A stretch of 64,000 bases of DNA from Paenibacillus sp. (GCA_023512345.1 JAILZT010000005.1:124001-188000), one strand, 5' to 3'. Numbered from the stretch's first letter, positions 1 to 7,922 are shown. The notes: a model not told the origin generated them from the letters alone. Translations and numbers: made by a program.

Positions 1-501
1 GATATCCTTGTAAACTGTGCAGGGATGATCCGTCGTACACCTGCCAAAGACCACAGTGAAAAAGACTGGTTCGATGTAATCAACCTGAACCAAAACACTG
101 TATTCCTTCTGTCCCAAATCGCCGGCAGACACATGCTGGAAAGAGGATCCGGTAAAATCATCAACATCTGCTCTATGCTCTCATACCAAGGTGGTATTAA
201 CGTACCTGGTTACACAGCAAGTAAACACGCCGTAGCAGGTCTGACCAAAGCATTTGCTAATGAATGGGCAGGTTCCGGTCTGAACATCAACGCTATCGCT
301 CCAGGTTACATGGCTACAGAAAACACAGCTCCAATCCGTGCGGATCAAAGCCGTTCCGATTCAATCTTGGATCGTATCCCAGCTGCACGTTGGGGAACAC
401 CTGAAGATGTTAAAGGTCCTGCTGTCTTCTTGGCTTCTGCCGCTTCCGATTACTTGAACGGTCACATCCTAAATGTAGATGGCGGATGGTTGGCTAGATA
501 A
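1..501 (+). CDS. kduD: 2-dehydro-3-deoxy-D-gluconate 5-dehydrogenase (KduD), 5' end cut by window
   Basis: Short-chain dehydrogenase that interconverts 5-keto-4-deoxyuronate-derived hexulosonates in cytosolic pectin/uronate breakdown. The reading frame is open from base 1, so the Rossmann N-terminus (TGxxxGIG) lies outside the window. Visible are the NNAG-type motif (here DILVNCAG), the catalytic Ser in INICSMLSYQGG, YTASKHAV carrying the catalytic Tyr and Lys, and the family-typical ending GHILNVDGGWLAR. Wording is close to B. subtilis KduD throughout. A kduI-like partner may lie upstream, outside the window. A strong terminator follows 20 bases after the stop. Confidence in the family is high; substrate is inferred from similarity. 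Confidence 0.9.
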   Translation, partial: DILVNCAGMIRRTPAKDHSEKDWFDVINLNQNTVFLLSQIAGRHMLERGSGKIINICSMLSYQGGINVPGYTASKHAVAGLTKAFANEWAGSGLNINAIAPGYMATENTAPIRADQSRSDSILDRIPAARWGTPEDVKGPAVFLASAASDYLNGHILNVDGGWLAR

Positions 502-520
502 TCTAACTTCTATTATTATT

Positions 521-554
521 AAAGGTGCCCTATTCACTGGGCACCTTTTTTGTT
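521..554 (+). terminator. Rho-independent terminator of kduD
   Basis: AAAGGTGCCC, an eight-base loop, then GGGCACC followed by a run of six T. It lies 20 bases after the kduD stop. Confidence 0.9.
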
Positions 555-586
555 TAAGAAAACTATGATATTAGACTACCCTCAAC

Positions 587-672
587 AATAAAACGGCGAC
601 AGTTATGGACTGGAAAGTAGTCCTAATTTGCCGCTGTTTTGTATGAACTATTGTTTCCCGCTAGTTGAATGA
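587..672 (-). repeat. Intergenic hairpin repeat, copy A
   Basis: Imperfect stem AAAACGGCG/GCCGCTGTTTT with an inner GGACT/AGTCC stem, followed on the plus strand by the tail TGAACTATTGTTTCCCGCTA plus GTTGAA at 642-668. The same tail occurs in copies B, D and E. It lies downstream of the minus-strand kinase gene. Apart from this repeat and the kduD terminator, the 502-817 gap holds nothing I recognise. Confidence 0.6.
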
Positions 673-817
673 CATGTTCTAATTTAATGTACGATTCTCC
701 GTATCGCTCTAACGACGAACCGAATTACAAAAACATAACAGTTCAAATAAAATAAGACTACAAAGAATCAATCCAAATTCTTAGTAGGTGTGCATCATAA
801 TGGGTTTCAGGTCTGGG

Positions 818-1918
818 CTAAATATTTCGTTCCTCATACTCAAAGGGTTCTTCACAAGAGTAAATGTCATGGAAAAATCCCTTATACGGGATATCGTCCT
901 CCAAACATTTTATGAGATACGACAATTCCTCGTCACACTCCGGTTCCTCACCGTTGTTCTGCATTACCTCAAAAGCATCTACAATACTTTCCATAATGCA
1001 TACTTGAATAAATAAGGGCAGCCTATCCAACATTGAATCTTCGAGTTTGGTCTCGGATCTATATCCCGCGAGGACGGTTTCAAAATAATCATTCATAAAC
1101 TTTCTTCGTTTACCAGCGTCTGGTTCAGATTGAGTCCAGCCCACTCCGTGAGTCCAGAGACCTGCCAGGTCATACATATACCAACCGAAACATGAATTAT
1201 CGAAATCATATACGGTTATTTGCCCGGTATTAAAATCTATCGAATAATTCCCATCGTTATAATCAAAATGGATCATACCGAAAGTCTCCTGATTCATGTC
1301 CAATCCTTTTAAAGTATTGAGAATCTGTACTAGTTTTTCCTTAATCAGGGATAAGGAGTCGGGAATCAGTTTATCGATATATTCAGCATTAAATTTATCA
1401 AAAAAACTATAACGGCGATGAACAGGCGTATACCCTTTTGATATTTGGTGCAGTTTCCCCAGAACTTTACCGCAATTATAATAATATTCAGTAATCGGAG
1501 CTCCATCCCGGTACCGATAATGATTTTCCACAAGCATTTTGCCCTTGGCCTTTTCAAATAGGCAGACAAAAAAAGTGTGGTTATTGTGAGTAATTTCTTC
1601 CAGCAGGTTTCCCTTCTTGGAGCTGACTACATCCGCGACAGTTCCACCATGCTCGAATAAATACCTGATATACTCAACTTCTCCCAGAAAATCATCCCGG
1701 CTTCTGTCAGGCAAAAAAGCGATTCTTAGTATCTTGGCGTTAGCGCCTTCTTGCTCACAGGTGTATACGACATTCCTCCCGCCCTCATGTGGCGGAATCT
1801 GCCGGATGACACAGCCTTCTAATCCGAACAACTCTGATACTACTGTAAGTAAATAGGTATCTCCAATTGAAACAACTTCGTTGTAATTTATAACTATCTC
1901 TCCTTTTCGTACACCCAT
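818..1918 (-). CDS. Aminoglycoside/choline-kinase-like phosphotransferase
   Basis: Predicted 366-residue cytosolic small-molecule kinase of the APH fold. The catalytic loop IHFDYNDGN carries His217-x-Asp219 and Asn224, and the metal-binding DFD lies at 238-240, so the active site looks intact. Homologues include aminoglycoside phosphotransferases, choline kinases and type II homoserine kinases; the substrate here cannot be told. An AAAAGGAGAG ribosome site lies inside the reading frame, four codons after the ATG at 1918, so either that ATG is used with weak support or translation begins later at a non-canonical codon. It lies 65 bases downstream of the AraC-type gene and may be co-transcribed with it. 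Repeat copy A lies downstream. Confidence 0.75.
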   Translation of the reverse strand: MGVRKGEIVINYNEVVSIGDTYLLTVVSELFGLEGCVIRQIPPHEGGRNVVYTCEQEGANAKILRIAFLPDRSRDDFLGEVEYIRYLFEHGGTVADVVSSKKGNLLEEITHNNHTFFVCLFEKAKGKMLVENHYRYRDGAPITEYYYNCGKVLGKLHQISKGYTPVHRRYSFFDKFNAEYIDKLIPDSLSLIKEKLVQILNTLKGLDMNQETFGMIHFDYNDGNYSIDFNTGQITVYDFDNSCFGWYMYDLAGLWTHGVGWTQSEPDAGKRRKFMNDYFETVLAGYRSETKLEDSMLDRLPLFIQVCIMESIVDAFEVMQNNGEEPECDEELSYLIKCLEDDIPYKGFFHDIYSCEEPFEYEERNI

Positions 1919-1983
1919 CTATTTATGAATACAAAAAGAGCATACCTCAATAGCGGCAAGCTCAATGGACTTTTTTGATCATT

Positions 1984-2883
1984 TTAAGCGTTGTTCACTC
2001 TGATGGGCGCAAACCATTCCATTTCACAATATTGTCCATCATATGCATCCGTGTCAATTTTTTCGAAGAAGAATTCGCTATCCAAAAGTTCGTATCTCCC
2101 GTTGTGCTCCTTGACAAGCCTATCGATGGCAGTATACAGCGCCTCTGCGCGTAATTCGCTAATTTCCTCGTAATGATGGTTCCCAATATAGCGAAAGCCG
2201 ACACACATAGAAGCAGGGACTGTGTCACCTGTAAAGCCGTCTGGAATATCGTTCAGGTCCCTTACACGCATAGAGGGTAGATAGTGCGTCCAACTAAGCG
2301 ATGGATCAGGTTTCCTCGTTAGACCGTAAAAAATATTGGATTCTACTGGATTAGGAACATTATGCCGATTGTCCCACCAAAACTGTTTGGCAACTTCGGG
2401 TGCTTTTGTCGGCGCTTCAGCAATCTCAATTTGATACATTCGCCCAATTAAATGAAAGGATGGAATCATGACCATTTCCGGCCCGTATACCATATTCCCG
2501 CAAACATTATTCTTTGGAAACAGAGGAAGAGGAGGTGTTACGTGAATGTTTCTGCCGGAATCTCTACATTCACCAGGCGTAAGCCCATATTCTCGTTTAA
2601 ACGCACGTATGTAGGTTTGCTCATGTTCATAACCGCATTCAATGGCAATGTCGAGGACCCGCTTCTCAGTTTTCATCAAATCCTCTAAGCTGACGGCTAG
2701 CTTTCGAGAGCGGATATAGCTTTGTAGCGGCACGCCAAAAGCGAACTTGAAAAGTCGACGCAAATGAATAGTGGAGACCGGGAGATCGTTCAGATATTCG
2801 GTCTCGCTCCTACCAGAAACATTTTCTTCTATTCGGGATAGGAGCTCAGAAAGGAGTTTGTATGGTTGTATAGCCGATGTCAC
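1984..2883 (-). CDS. AraC-family regulator with GyrI-like effector domain
   Basis: A 299-residue transcriptional regulator. The double helix-turn-helix is N-terminal (about residues 15-105; note RSRKLAVSLEDL and the second helix ending AFKREYGLTPGECR). The C-terminal half (about 130-297) resembles the GyrI-like/SOUL small-molecule domain found in Rob/BmrR-type regulators, and ends in a typical YCEMEWFAPI segment. It would bind a small, perhaps cationic, ligand. The start at 2883 is GTG with AAGGAG only one base upstream, which is unusually tight; no better in-frame start is visible. The downstream kinase gene is probably in the same transcript, which may hint at a drug- or metabolite-responsive pair; this is inference. 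Confidence 0.85.
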   Translation of the reverse strand: MTSAIQPYKLLSELLSRIEENVSGRSETEYLNDLPVSTIHLRRLFKFAFGVPLQSYIRSRKLAVSLEDLMKTEKRVLDIAIECGYEHEQTYIRAFKREYGLTPGECRDSGRNIHVTPPLPLFPKNNVCGNMVYGPEMVMIPSFHLIGRMYQIEIAEAPTKAPEVAKQFWWDNRHNVPNPVESNIFYGLTRKPDPSLSWTHYLPSMRVRDLNDIPDGFTGDTVPASMCVGFRYIGNHHYEEISELRAEALYTAIDRLVKEHNGRYELLDSEFFFEKIDTDAYDGQYCEMEWFAPIRVNNA

Positions 2884-3025
2884 TCTCCTTGTATGTTTTT
2901 GTTCCTAAAATTCTAAAACGAACATATTTGCTACTAGTGAAATCATACCACAAGGTGGAAATTATTGTCGCTCAATTGAAGGGCTAGAATTCCTTATAAA
3001 TTATCGAATTTCCTGCTGTAACGGC

Positions 3026-3109
3026 AAGTTTTAGGGCCATCCCTTTGCGGGATGGCCCTTTCTTAGATCTCACTTTGATCAACTATCGTTCGCTGTTAGT
3101 TGAGTAATG
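3026..3109 (-). repeat. Intergenic hairpin repeat, copy B
   Basis: Strong stem AGGGCCATCCC/GGGATGGCCCT at 3033-3058 followed by TTTCTT, then the palindromic tail CAACTATCGTTCGCTGTTA plus GTTGAG at 3080-3104 (CAACTA pairs with TAGTTG). It begins 12 bases after the stop of the minus-strand gene ending at 3122. The hairpin could also terminate transcription. Confidence 0.6.
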
Positions 3110-3121
3110 AAATCCTCTGAA

Positions 3122-3721
3122 TCAATCCACCTTGTAGACTATTTTACATCCTGACTCATTTTTCTTAAATGGTTTGTTATATTGCGTGAAAACTAATTCG
3201 AGTCCTGAGATAATGTCAGGTAACGGCGGAGATATTACGTAGTTGTAAGATGCATGTCCTGAAGTGCTCCCACCATTAATCATTCGACAATCAAATAATT
3301 CTCCAACATTTAATTCAAATTGATTGTGTTTATGAAAATATGCTTCCTCATTTTTCATATCCCAATCGATACTGAAAGTTACTACACTAGCATTATTGTA
3401 TTGTCTTATTGAGTTTAGCGTGTAGAAGAACTCTCCTTCTTCAACTGATTTTAGTACTGGAATATGTTTTCTAAATCCTGATGGTTCAACCATTGGTTTA
3501 AAATGTTCTTCACTGCTAAAAGTCCCGAAAACGGCTTTCAGATAATCCTCGTAAAACTCGAAAGTTTCTGCCCAATGAGAAATATACTCAAATGGTGGGA
3601 AGCCAGGATTGTTATCAGAAAGGTCCTTCCGATGTTTCAACAAGGCACAAATCTGCTCATCAATTGTAATAATTCGTTCATCATAATGCTCGGTTGGACG
3701 TTCAAATGGCATCCGTTTCAA
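3122..3721 (-). CDS. Conserved-looking protein of unknown function (199 aa)
   Basis: I do not recognise the family. The frame is open up to 3784, but AAAAGGAGG followed six bases later by TTG at 3721 gives the best start (LKRMPFERPTEHYDERI). A second option is ATGATG near 3742 behind AGGTGGAG. The N-terminal 40 residues (DERIITIDEQICALLKHRKD) look like a charged helix similar in pattern to a chorismate-mutase-type helix, but no catalytic motif is visible. The rest is mixed alpha/beta with no signal peptide or membrane segment. It lies alone between repeat copies B and C. The function is unknown; an immunity or antitoxin role would be guesswork. Confidence 0.65.
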   Translation of the reverse strand: MKRMPFERPTEHYDERIITIDEQICALLKHRKDLSDNNPGFPPFEYISHWAETFEFYEDYLKAVFGTFSSEEHFKPMVEPSGFRKHIPVLKSVEEGEFFYTLNSIRQYNNASVVTFSIDWDMKNEEAYFHKHNQFELNVGELFDCRMINGGSTSGHASYNYVISPPLPDIISGLELVFTQYNKPFKKNESGCKIVYKVD

Positions 3722-3833
3722 AATTGGCCTCCTTTTCATCATTCTCCACCTCAGTGGAACGCTTTTATCAATGTGTTCACCCAAATATTAACATATAACA
3801 CCTTTCATGAAGAAATAATTTTTATACTAACCT

Positions 3834-3900
3834 GCCCATTAGCGTAATGAAAAGGCAGCTGATCTTTCGGTCGGCTGCCGTCAAGTATTTGCTGAGCTCC
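3834..3900 (-). repeat. Intergenic hairpin repeat, copy C
   Basis: Head GCCCATTAGCGTAATGAAAA, then the stem GGCAGC/GGCTGCC at 3854-3879. The head is nearly the same as in copy E. The tail (GCTGAGCTCCGTCCATTA) is degenerate. It ends six bases from the stop of the minus-strand gene at 3906. Confidence 0.6.
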
Positions 3901-3905
3901 GTCCA

Positions 3906-4490
3906 TTATAGGTCACTAAAGTAGTCGATGAAATAACCCTCTGATCTCCAACCGTCAGAAGACCGTTGTATTAACTTGTTAATTGAGTTTTTTGATTTAC
4001 CGAAGCGCCTTATTAAGTCCGCTTTGTAATATTCCATATCGCGACCTTCAAAAACATAATCAGACGCACAGTAATTATCACCCATGTATATCGCAAAGTT
4101 GTAACCGAAGTAATTCGAGATCTCTTTGCATATCGTTCGAATTTCAGATTGTAGCTCCTTGCTTTCAATAAAGCTATACCATCTAAAACAAGGACTGAAT
4201 TCACAGATATTTTTATTAAATGTAAAGTTGAAGCCACCAGAGCCGCCTACCTCAATGTATTCATCATCAGAGAAATGCTCAGGGTCGAACGGGCCATAGT
4301 TATGTGATTCAATTATTCGTTCACGGGATAGAGACCATGGTCTAACTAAGTGAGGGTTATGTTGGTTAACTTCAGATATACACTGAACTACTCTTGGGAA
4401 TTTCTCCCCTTTAATTAGCTCATCTTTAAAATGCTCTATTGAACTTAAATTAAATGAATGTTGAAAGATTGCAGAAAAGTCTACACCCAT
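3906..4490 (-). CDS. Protein of unknown function (194 aa)
   Basis: No family recognised. The start at 4490 is well supported by GGAGGAG nine bases upstream. The product is soluble, acidic and aromatic-rich, with a glycine-rich GGSGGFNFTF stretch near residue 85 and several conserved-looking Trp/Tyr residues (PWSLSRERI, PCFRWYSF, EGRDMEYYKADLIRRFG). Size and composition are similar to the SMI1/KNR4-type or immunity proteins often found in accessory islands, but no diagnostic motif is present. It stands alone between copies C and D of the repeat. Confidence 0.6.
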   Translation of the reverse strand: MGVDFSAIFQHSFNLSSIEHFKDELIKGEKFPRVVQCISEVNQHNPHLVRPWSLSRERIIESHNYGPFDPEHFSDDEYIEVGGSGGFNFTFNKNICEFSPCFRWYSFIESKELQSEIRTICKEISNYFGYNFAIYMGDNYCASDYVFEGRDMEYYKADLIRRFGKSKNSINKLIQRSSDGWRSEGYFIDYFSDL

Positions 4491-4580
4491 GATCCCACTC
4501 CTCCGAAAGTAAATCGAGTTGCCCCTTCACTAAGATTACTATTTTTTATAAAGGTATATTAAAACATAATGTAGAAAGTT

Positions 4581-4672
4581 GCCCGTTACTTCAACGAACA
4601 ACGACAGCCTTCATTAGCCGCCGGCTGTCGTAATGTCTTGTTAAGCTATTGTCTGCTGTTTAGTTTAATCTA
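4581..4672 (-). repeat. Intergenic hairpin repeat, copy D
   Basis: Head GCCCGTTACTTCAAC, perfect nine-base stem ACGACAGCC/GGCTGTCGT (4601-4631), tail TTAAGCTATTGTCTGCTGTT plus TAGTTTAA. It is a diverged copy of the element seen at 5608-5693. Confidence 0.6.
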
Positions 4673-4747
4673 ACCTAAAATGTATATTAGTTTCCATTTT
4701 AGGGACTGAAGCGAATTGCTTCAGGACTTCAATGTTCATTTGTTAGT

Positions 4748-4978
4748 TTAATACCTTGATATTATTTTCTTTAATTTTGTTTTTAAAAGTTGTTCTAGTT
4801 CCTCGAAATGATATTCAATTATATTAAAATTTGTTGGGTTTATTATTTCTACTCTATATTTACTGAACCCGGCAGGCCAATTATATTCTAAATTATTCAG
4901 TGCGGTATTATCAGATGTTGGGGCCTTCGCTGAATAACCTTCATTGATCTTCTATTTATATCCACTAGGATTTGTCAT
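4748..4978 (-). pseudogene. Small gene interrupted by an in-frame TAG at codon 9
   Basis: Reading from ATG at 4978 gives MTNPSGYK, then TAG (4952-4954), then 67 further uninterrupted codons (KINEGYSAK ... LKTKLKKIISRY) to a TAA at 4748. The ATG overlaps the TGA stop of the upstream zinc-protein gene (ATGA), the usual sign of translational coupling. A TGG-to-TAG change would explain the stop, since the rest of the frame has no indel. The intact product would have been a 76-residue soluble protein of unknown family with a lysine-rich helical C-terminus. Alternatives are stop-codon readthrough or a sequencing error. Confidence 0.55.
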
Positions 4979-5205
4979 GTTTTTTTCATTTTCATCTGAT
5001 TCATTAAGGCTTGAACCTGCTCCTGACCAAATACTTCTCCAAAAGAACACATCAAACAAGAGCGCAATTCAATAAAATTACCATTCTCCTCAGTACTTTC
5101 AACTGGTTCTGTCCAATCCACTATTTCTTTACAAAAATCACATTCTCTCGTAACCATTTCACCTTCATCGTATGTTTCATCAACACTATCATCAAAGTTA
5201 CTCAA
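4975..5205 (-). CDS. Small zinc-ribbon-like protein (76 aa)
   Basis: Two CxxC pairs (CDFC near residue 25 and CLMC near 54) spaced by about 25 residues suggest a single zinc knuckle; the family is not known to me. The frame extends to 5259, but GAGGTGAT lies five bases before TTG at 5205, which is the better start (LSNFDDSVDETYDEGE). The middle is strongly acidic and the C-terminus ends in a lysine/methionine-rich tail. Its stop overlaps the ATG of the interrupted gene downstream, so the two formed a two-gene unit. The function is unknown. Confidence 0.6.
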   Translation of the reverse strand: MSNFDDSVDETYDEGEMVTRECDFCKEIVDWTEPVESTEENGNFIELRSCLMCSFGEVFGQEQVQALMNQMKMKKT

Positions 5206-5321
5206 TATTATCACCTCAATAATTTTTGTGATTTTAATAATAGGAATTTCTAAATCCAAGAAACTGATAGACTTATTCTAACTTTGTCTTTCCTTCTACG
5301 AATTACCTAGGAAAGGAAGGA

Positions 5322-5477
5322 CTATCCTAGTTGGGTTAGATCTATGTAAATATTTGCATTTAATAACTCATATTTCAATTCTTGTGTTTTGCTGTCACGT
5401 TTATGATTCATAAATAAAGTCCCATTGCAGATTAGTGATAATCCTAAGATTACTTTAATCCAGTCTTCTTTCCTCAT
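5322..5477 (-). CDS. Small membrane protein (51 aa)
   Basis: The open frame starts at ATG 5477 behind GGAGG (nine-base spacing) and ends with TAG at 5322. After a charged start (MRKEDW) comes one hydrophobic segment (VILGLSLICNGTLF) and then a polar C-terminus (HKRDSKTQELKYELLNANIY). A single-pass inner-membrane micro-protein is likely; the function is unknown. The strong ribosome site is the main support for it being real. Confidence 0.5.
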   Translation of the reverse strand: MRKEDWIKVILGLSLICNGTLFMNHKRDSKTQELKYELLNANIYIDLTQLG

Positions 5478-5607
5478 GCTTTACTTCCTCCAATGGTTGC
5501 CTTCTTATAAAGTTAACTTTACTTTGGCATTCAGATCATACTGTTGCCTTTAGCTCAATGACTGCAACCAAACCACACACATTATGATACCACATATTGG
5601 AATTATA

Positions 5608-5693
5608 CTGCCCGTTAGCTTAATAAAAAGGCAGCCGATCATCTGGCCGGCTACCTTCGTGTATATTGAACTATAGTTCCCCGTTAGTTGAAC
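5608..5693 (-). repeat. Intergenic hairpin repeat, copy E (best preserved)
   Basis: Head CTGCCCGTTAGCTTAATAA; stem GGCAGCCGATC/GGCCGGCTACC at 5630-5655; tail TTGAACTATAGTTCCCCGTT plus AGTTGAA, itself an imperfect palindrome. The element CCCGTTAGYTNAA occurs on both sides of the stem as a direct repeat. It lies 50 bases downstream of the acetyltransferase stop. Confidence 0.7.
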
Positions 5694-5743
5694 CACCGCT
5701 GTCAGTAATTTACGGACAGACATATTTATTTATCAGGGAATTT

Positions 5744-6190
5744 TTATTTAAGTTGTAGAAAACGTATGATTTCACCGTCAATTATCTCTTCACTAGCCCC
5801 CTGAAACCCCAAGGATTCATACAAGTTCCCAGCGATTAGGTTATTGGGCCTGTGACCGATCATTAATCTCTTGAACCCATTTTGACTCATAAGATCAATT
5901 AATTTCCCCATTGCTTTTTTGCCAAAGCCTTTCCCTTGATGATTCTCATCAATCATGAGTGCAGGTATCCAATAGTTACCGTCTTCGTCGGGGGTTGTAC
6001 AATAGACAATGAATCCTACTAGTAACGCCCCCGAATATATTGCACGCAACTCAAAATCATGAACGAATTTAGATTCTGCAATCCAATAAACAACAGGAGC
6101 TGGAAAAACACTATTTTGTTCTTGCTTTACTTTTAACTGGGTACAATCGTACCAGTTCTCAATGGATAATGGCTTTAATTCAATAACCAT
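5744..6190 (-). CDS. GNAT-family N-acetyltransferase (diamine acetyltransferase-like)
   Basis: A 148-residue acetyl-CoA-dependent acetyltransferase. Motif A is QGKGFG at residues 85-90 (Q/RxxGxG/A), preceded by the beta strand WIPALMID and followed by an NLYESLGF motif-B segment (about 122-129) that is typical of spermidine/diamine acetyltransferases of the BltD/PaiA type. The start at 6190 has GGAGGAATTTAT upstream. A perfect 24-base palindrome lies 24 bases before the start and may control it. The acceptor substrate is unproven. Confidence 0.85.
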   Translation of the reverse strand: MVIELKPLSIENWYDCTQLKVKQEQNSVFPAPVVYWIAESKFVHDFELRAIYSGALLVGFIVYCTTPDEDGNYWIPALMIDENHQGKGFGKKAMGKLIDLMSQNGFKRLMIGHRPNNLIAGNLYESLGFQGASEEIIDGEIIRFLQLK

Positions 6191-6213
6191 ATAAATTCCT
6201 CCAGAATTTTGAT

Positions 6214-6237
6214 ATCACAGAGGAATTCCTCTGTGAT
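6214..6237. promoter_or_regulatory. Perfect 24-bp palindrome upstream of the acetyltransferase gene
   Basis: The half-site ATCACAGAGGAA is followed directly by its exact reverse complement. With no loop and no adjacent T-run it looks more like an operator for a dimeric repressor than a terminator, although it also lies downstream of the anti-sigma gene stop. Confidence 0.45.
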
Positions 6238-6400
6238 TATAATTGAACTTCCTCCGTAACAACCAGGACAGCAAATATTTTCTTCATACCTCACCACTCC
6301 CTTCAATAATGGGAACCACATCCAATAGTATACAACTAATTAATTCTTTCCGATTGGTATACAAATGTTATAAAAAAGATGTCTCAAGTGTATTGAAGAT

Positions 6401-7426
6401 TCAGTTCTTCATCGGGATTTCTTTGTCAAAGAAAACGAAAGACGAGATTTCCTTATCATTTATAACATTCTCAAACGTCTTAATTGTAAGCAATTGGTTA
6501 GTTAATAAATCGCTTGCAGTTAATCCGGTAAAATTGCTAGTTGTTTCTGAGGTGCCATCTTTATAGTTAATCGTGATAGGGAAGTTATCCGAATTTTCAT
6601 TTGGACCAAATCCCTTTAATCTGCCGGCGGCATTGTTAATCTCCTTCAATGATTCGCTATCAATCTTCAAAGTAATTGAAATTGGCGAGACAGAGATCGT
6701 TTTTAATATTGCAGTATAACCATACAGCTTAAAGCTTTGATTGATCTGATAAAGGGTCGAGTACTCCTTGAAATCTAGTTTAATTGCGGTTTCCCAAGAA
6801 CCCGGAATGACGGTTTCAAAAATGCCAGGAAGCGGATCTGCAGCTTGTAAATCATAGAGTTTAAAATCAACGGTTTGACCTGCTACGGAACTGTCAGTCA
6901 CTATATTCATGACTAAGCTTATTTTATGGTCATTAGGGTTTCCATCGTCGAGCACCTCAAATCCTGTACTGTGGCTTTGATTTGTCGTATGCATAGTATG
7001 AAAACGGTACCGCGCCGCATTTAGAACAGTGCCTTCTGGGGCAGTAAAGTCCATTAAAATATAGGTTAGATTGCTGTCGCCGATCACTTGCTTAAGAGTA
7101 AGTGATCCATACTCATTTTTTATTGTTTTGTCCACTACATAAGCGCCATTGGACAAATATGTAGCCTGATCGTTATTTGACGGTTTAAGAAATTTTATAA
7201 ATGCTTCATCTAATCCCATATATACAGCTGCAAAAGCCGTTGTAGTTAAAGAAGCCATCAGCATGGCAGCCAGTACGGCATATCTTACAAGTTTCACACG
7301 AGGAGGTCTTCTTTGCCTTTTATGCTCAACCTGGCTCTGCATTAAAATGTTATGATACGTTTTTTCTTTTTGTTCAGTTCTTGGAGTAAGAGCTTCAAAA
7401 ATCTGATTAATATTTTTGTTACTCAA
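6401..7426 (-). CDS. Anti-sigma factor-like membrane protein (DUF4179 family)
   Basis: A 341-residue protein with a cytoplasmic N-terminus of about 50 residues, one transmembrane segment (VRYAVLAAMLMASLTTTAFA, about 48-67) and a large extracellular beta-rich region. This is the layout of DUF4179 proteins encoded beside ECF sigma factors. It would hold its partner sigma factor at the membrane until a surface signal arrives. The start is TTG at 7426 behind GGGAGG; its first codons overlap the last eight bases of the sigma gene, indicating coupled translation. Confidence 0.85.
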   Translation of the reverse strand: MSNKNINQIFEALTPRTEQKEKTYHNILMQSQVEHKRQRRPPRVKLVRYAVLAAMLMASLTTTAFAAVYMGLDEAFIKFLKPSNNDQATYLSNGAYVVDKTIKNEYGSLTLKQVIGDSNLTYILMDFTAPEGTVLNAARYRFHTMHTTNQSHSTGFEVLDDGNPNDHKISLVMNIVTDSSVAGQTVDFKLYDLQAADPLPGIFETVIPGSWETAIKLDFKEYSTLYQINQSFKLYGYTAILKTISVSPISITLKIDSESLKEINNAAGRLKGFGPNENSDNFPITINYKDGTSETTSNFTGLTASDLLTNQLLTIKTFENVINDKEISSFVFFDKEIPMKN

Positions 7427-7922
7427 TATAATTCCCTCCCAAATCCATCTTGAGGCGTTTGCGGCCTCTGAATAGTTGCGTTTGGATCGTGCTTTCTTTG
7501 CGTCCTAACATCTCTGCTATTTCTTTTACTGTGTACTCCTCAAAATAGTATAGATATAAAACAGTTTTGTATTTTTCAGGAAGTGAAAGCAGTTTTGTAA
7601 CCATCTTGCTGGATGGTTCATCACCATTCCAAGAAACAACCTCTGGCAAAGCGTCTACTGCCACACGACGGGTTGTCCACCAATTTTTAAGGACGTCTTT
7701 ACAATAATTTCGAGTGGTTACCATCAGCCATGCTTTTTCATGCTCGTGGTCATTAAAAGGCATTGGAGATTTAATTAGTTTTAGAAATACAGATTGAACA
7801 GCGTCTTCAACATCAACGGGATTTTTCAAATATATAAAGCAAAGTCTATAGACTAGATCTGCACGCCGTTGATATAGTTCAGCCAATTCTTCATCCGTAC
7901 TTAATAAAGAATTGCATTCCAT
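7419..7922 (-). CDS. ECF-type RNA polymerase sigma factor
   Basis: A 167-residue sigma-70-family factor with region 2 (about 14-80, including DVEDAVQSVFLKLIK and WLMVTTRNYCKDVLKN) and region 4 (about 105-150, helix-turn-helix YTVKEIAEMLGRKESTIQ). Regions 1 and 3 are absent, as expected for group IV. The ATG at 7922 follows GGAGGCGAAAAA, so the longer frame to 7961 is rejected. It forms a two-gene operon with the DUF4179 anti-sigma gene. Target promoters are unknown; auto-regulation is usual in this family. Confidence 0.9.
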   Translation of the reverse strand: MECNSLLSTDEELAELYQRRADLVYRLCFIYLKNPVDVEDAVQSVFLKLIKSPMPFNDHEHEKAWLMVTTRNYCKDVLKNWWTTRRVAVDALPEVVSWNGDEPSSKMVTKLLSLPEKYKTVLYLYYFEEYTVKEIAEMLGRKESTIQTQLFRGRKRLKMDLGGNYIE

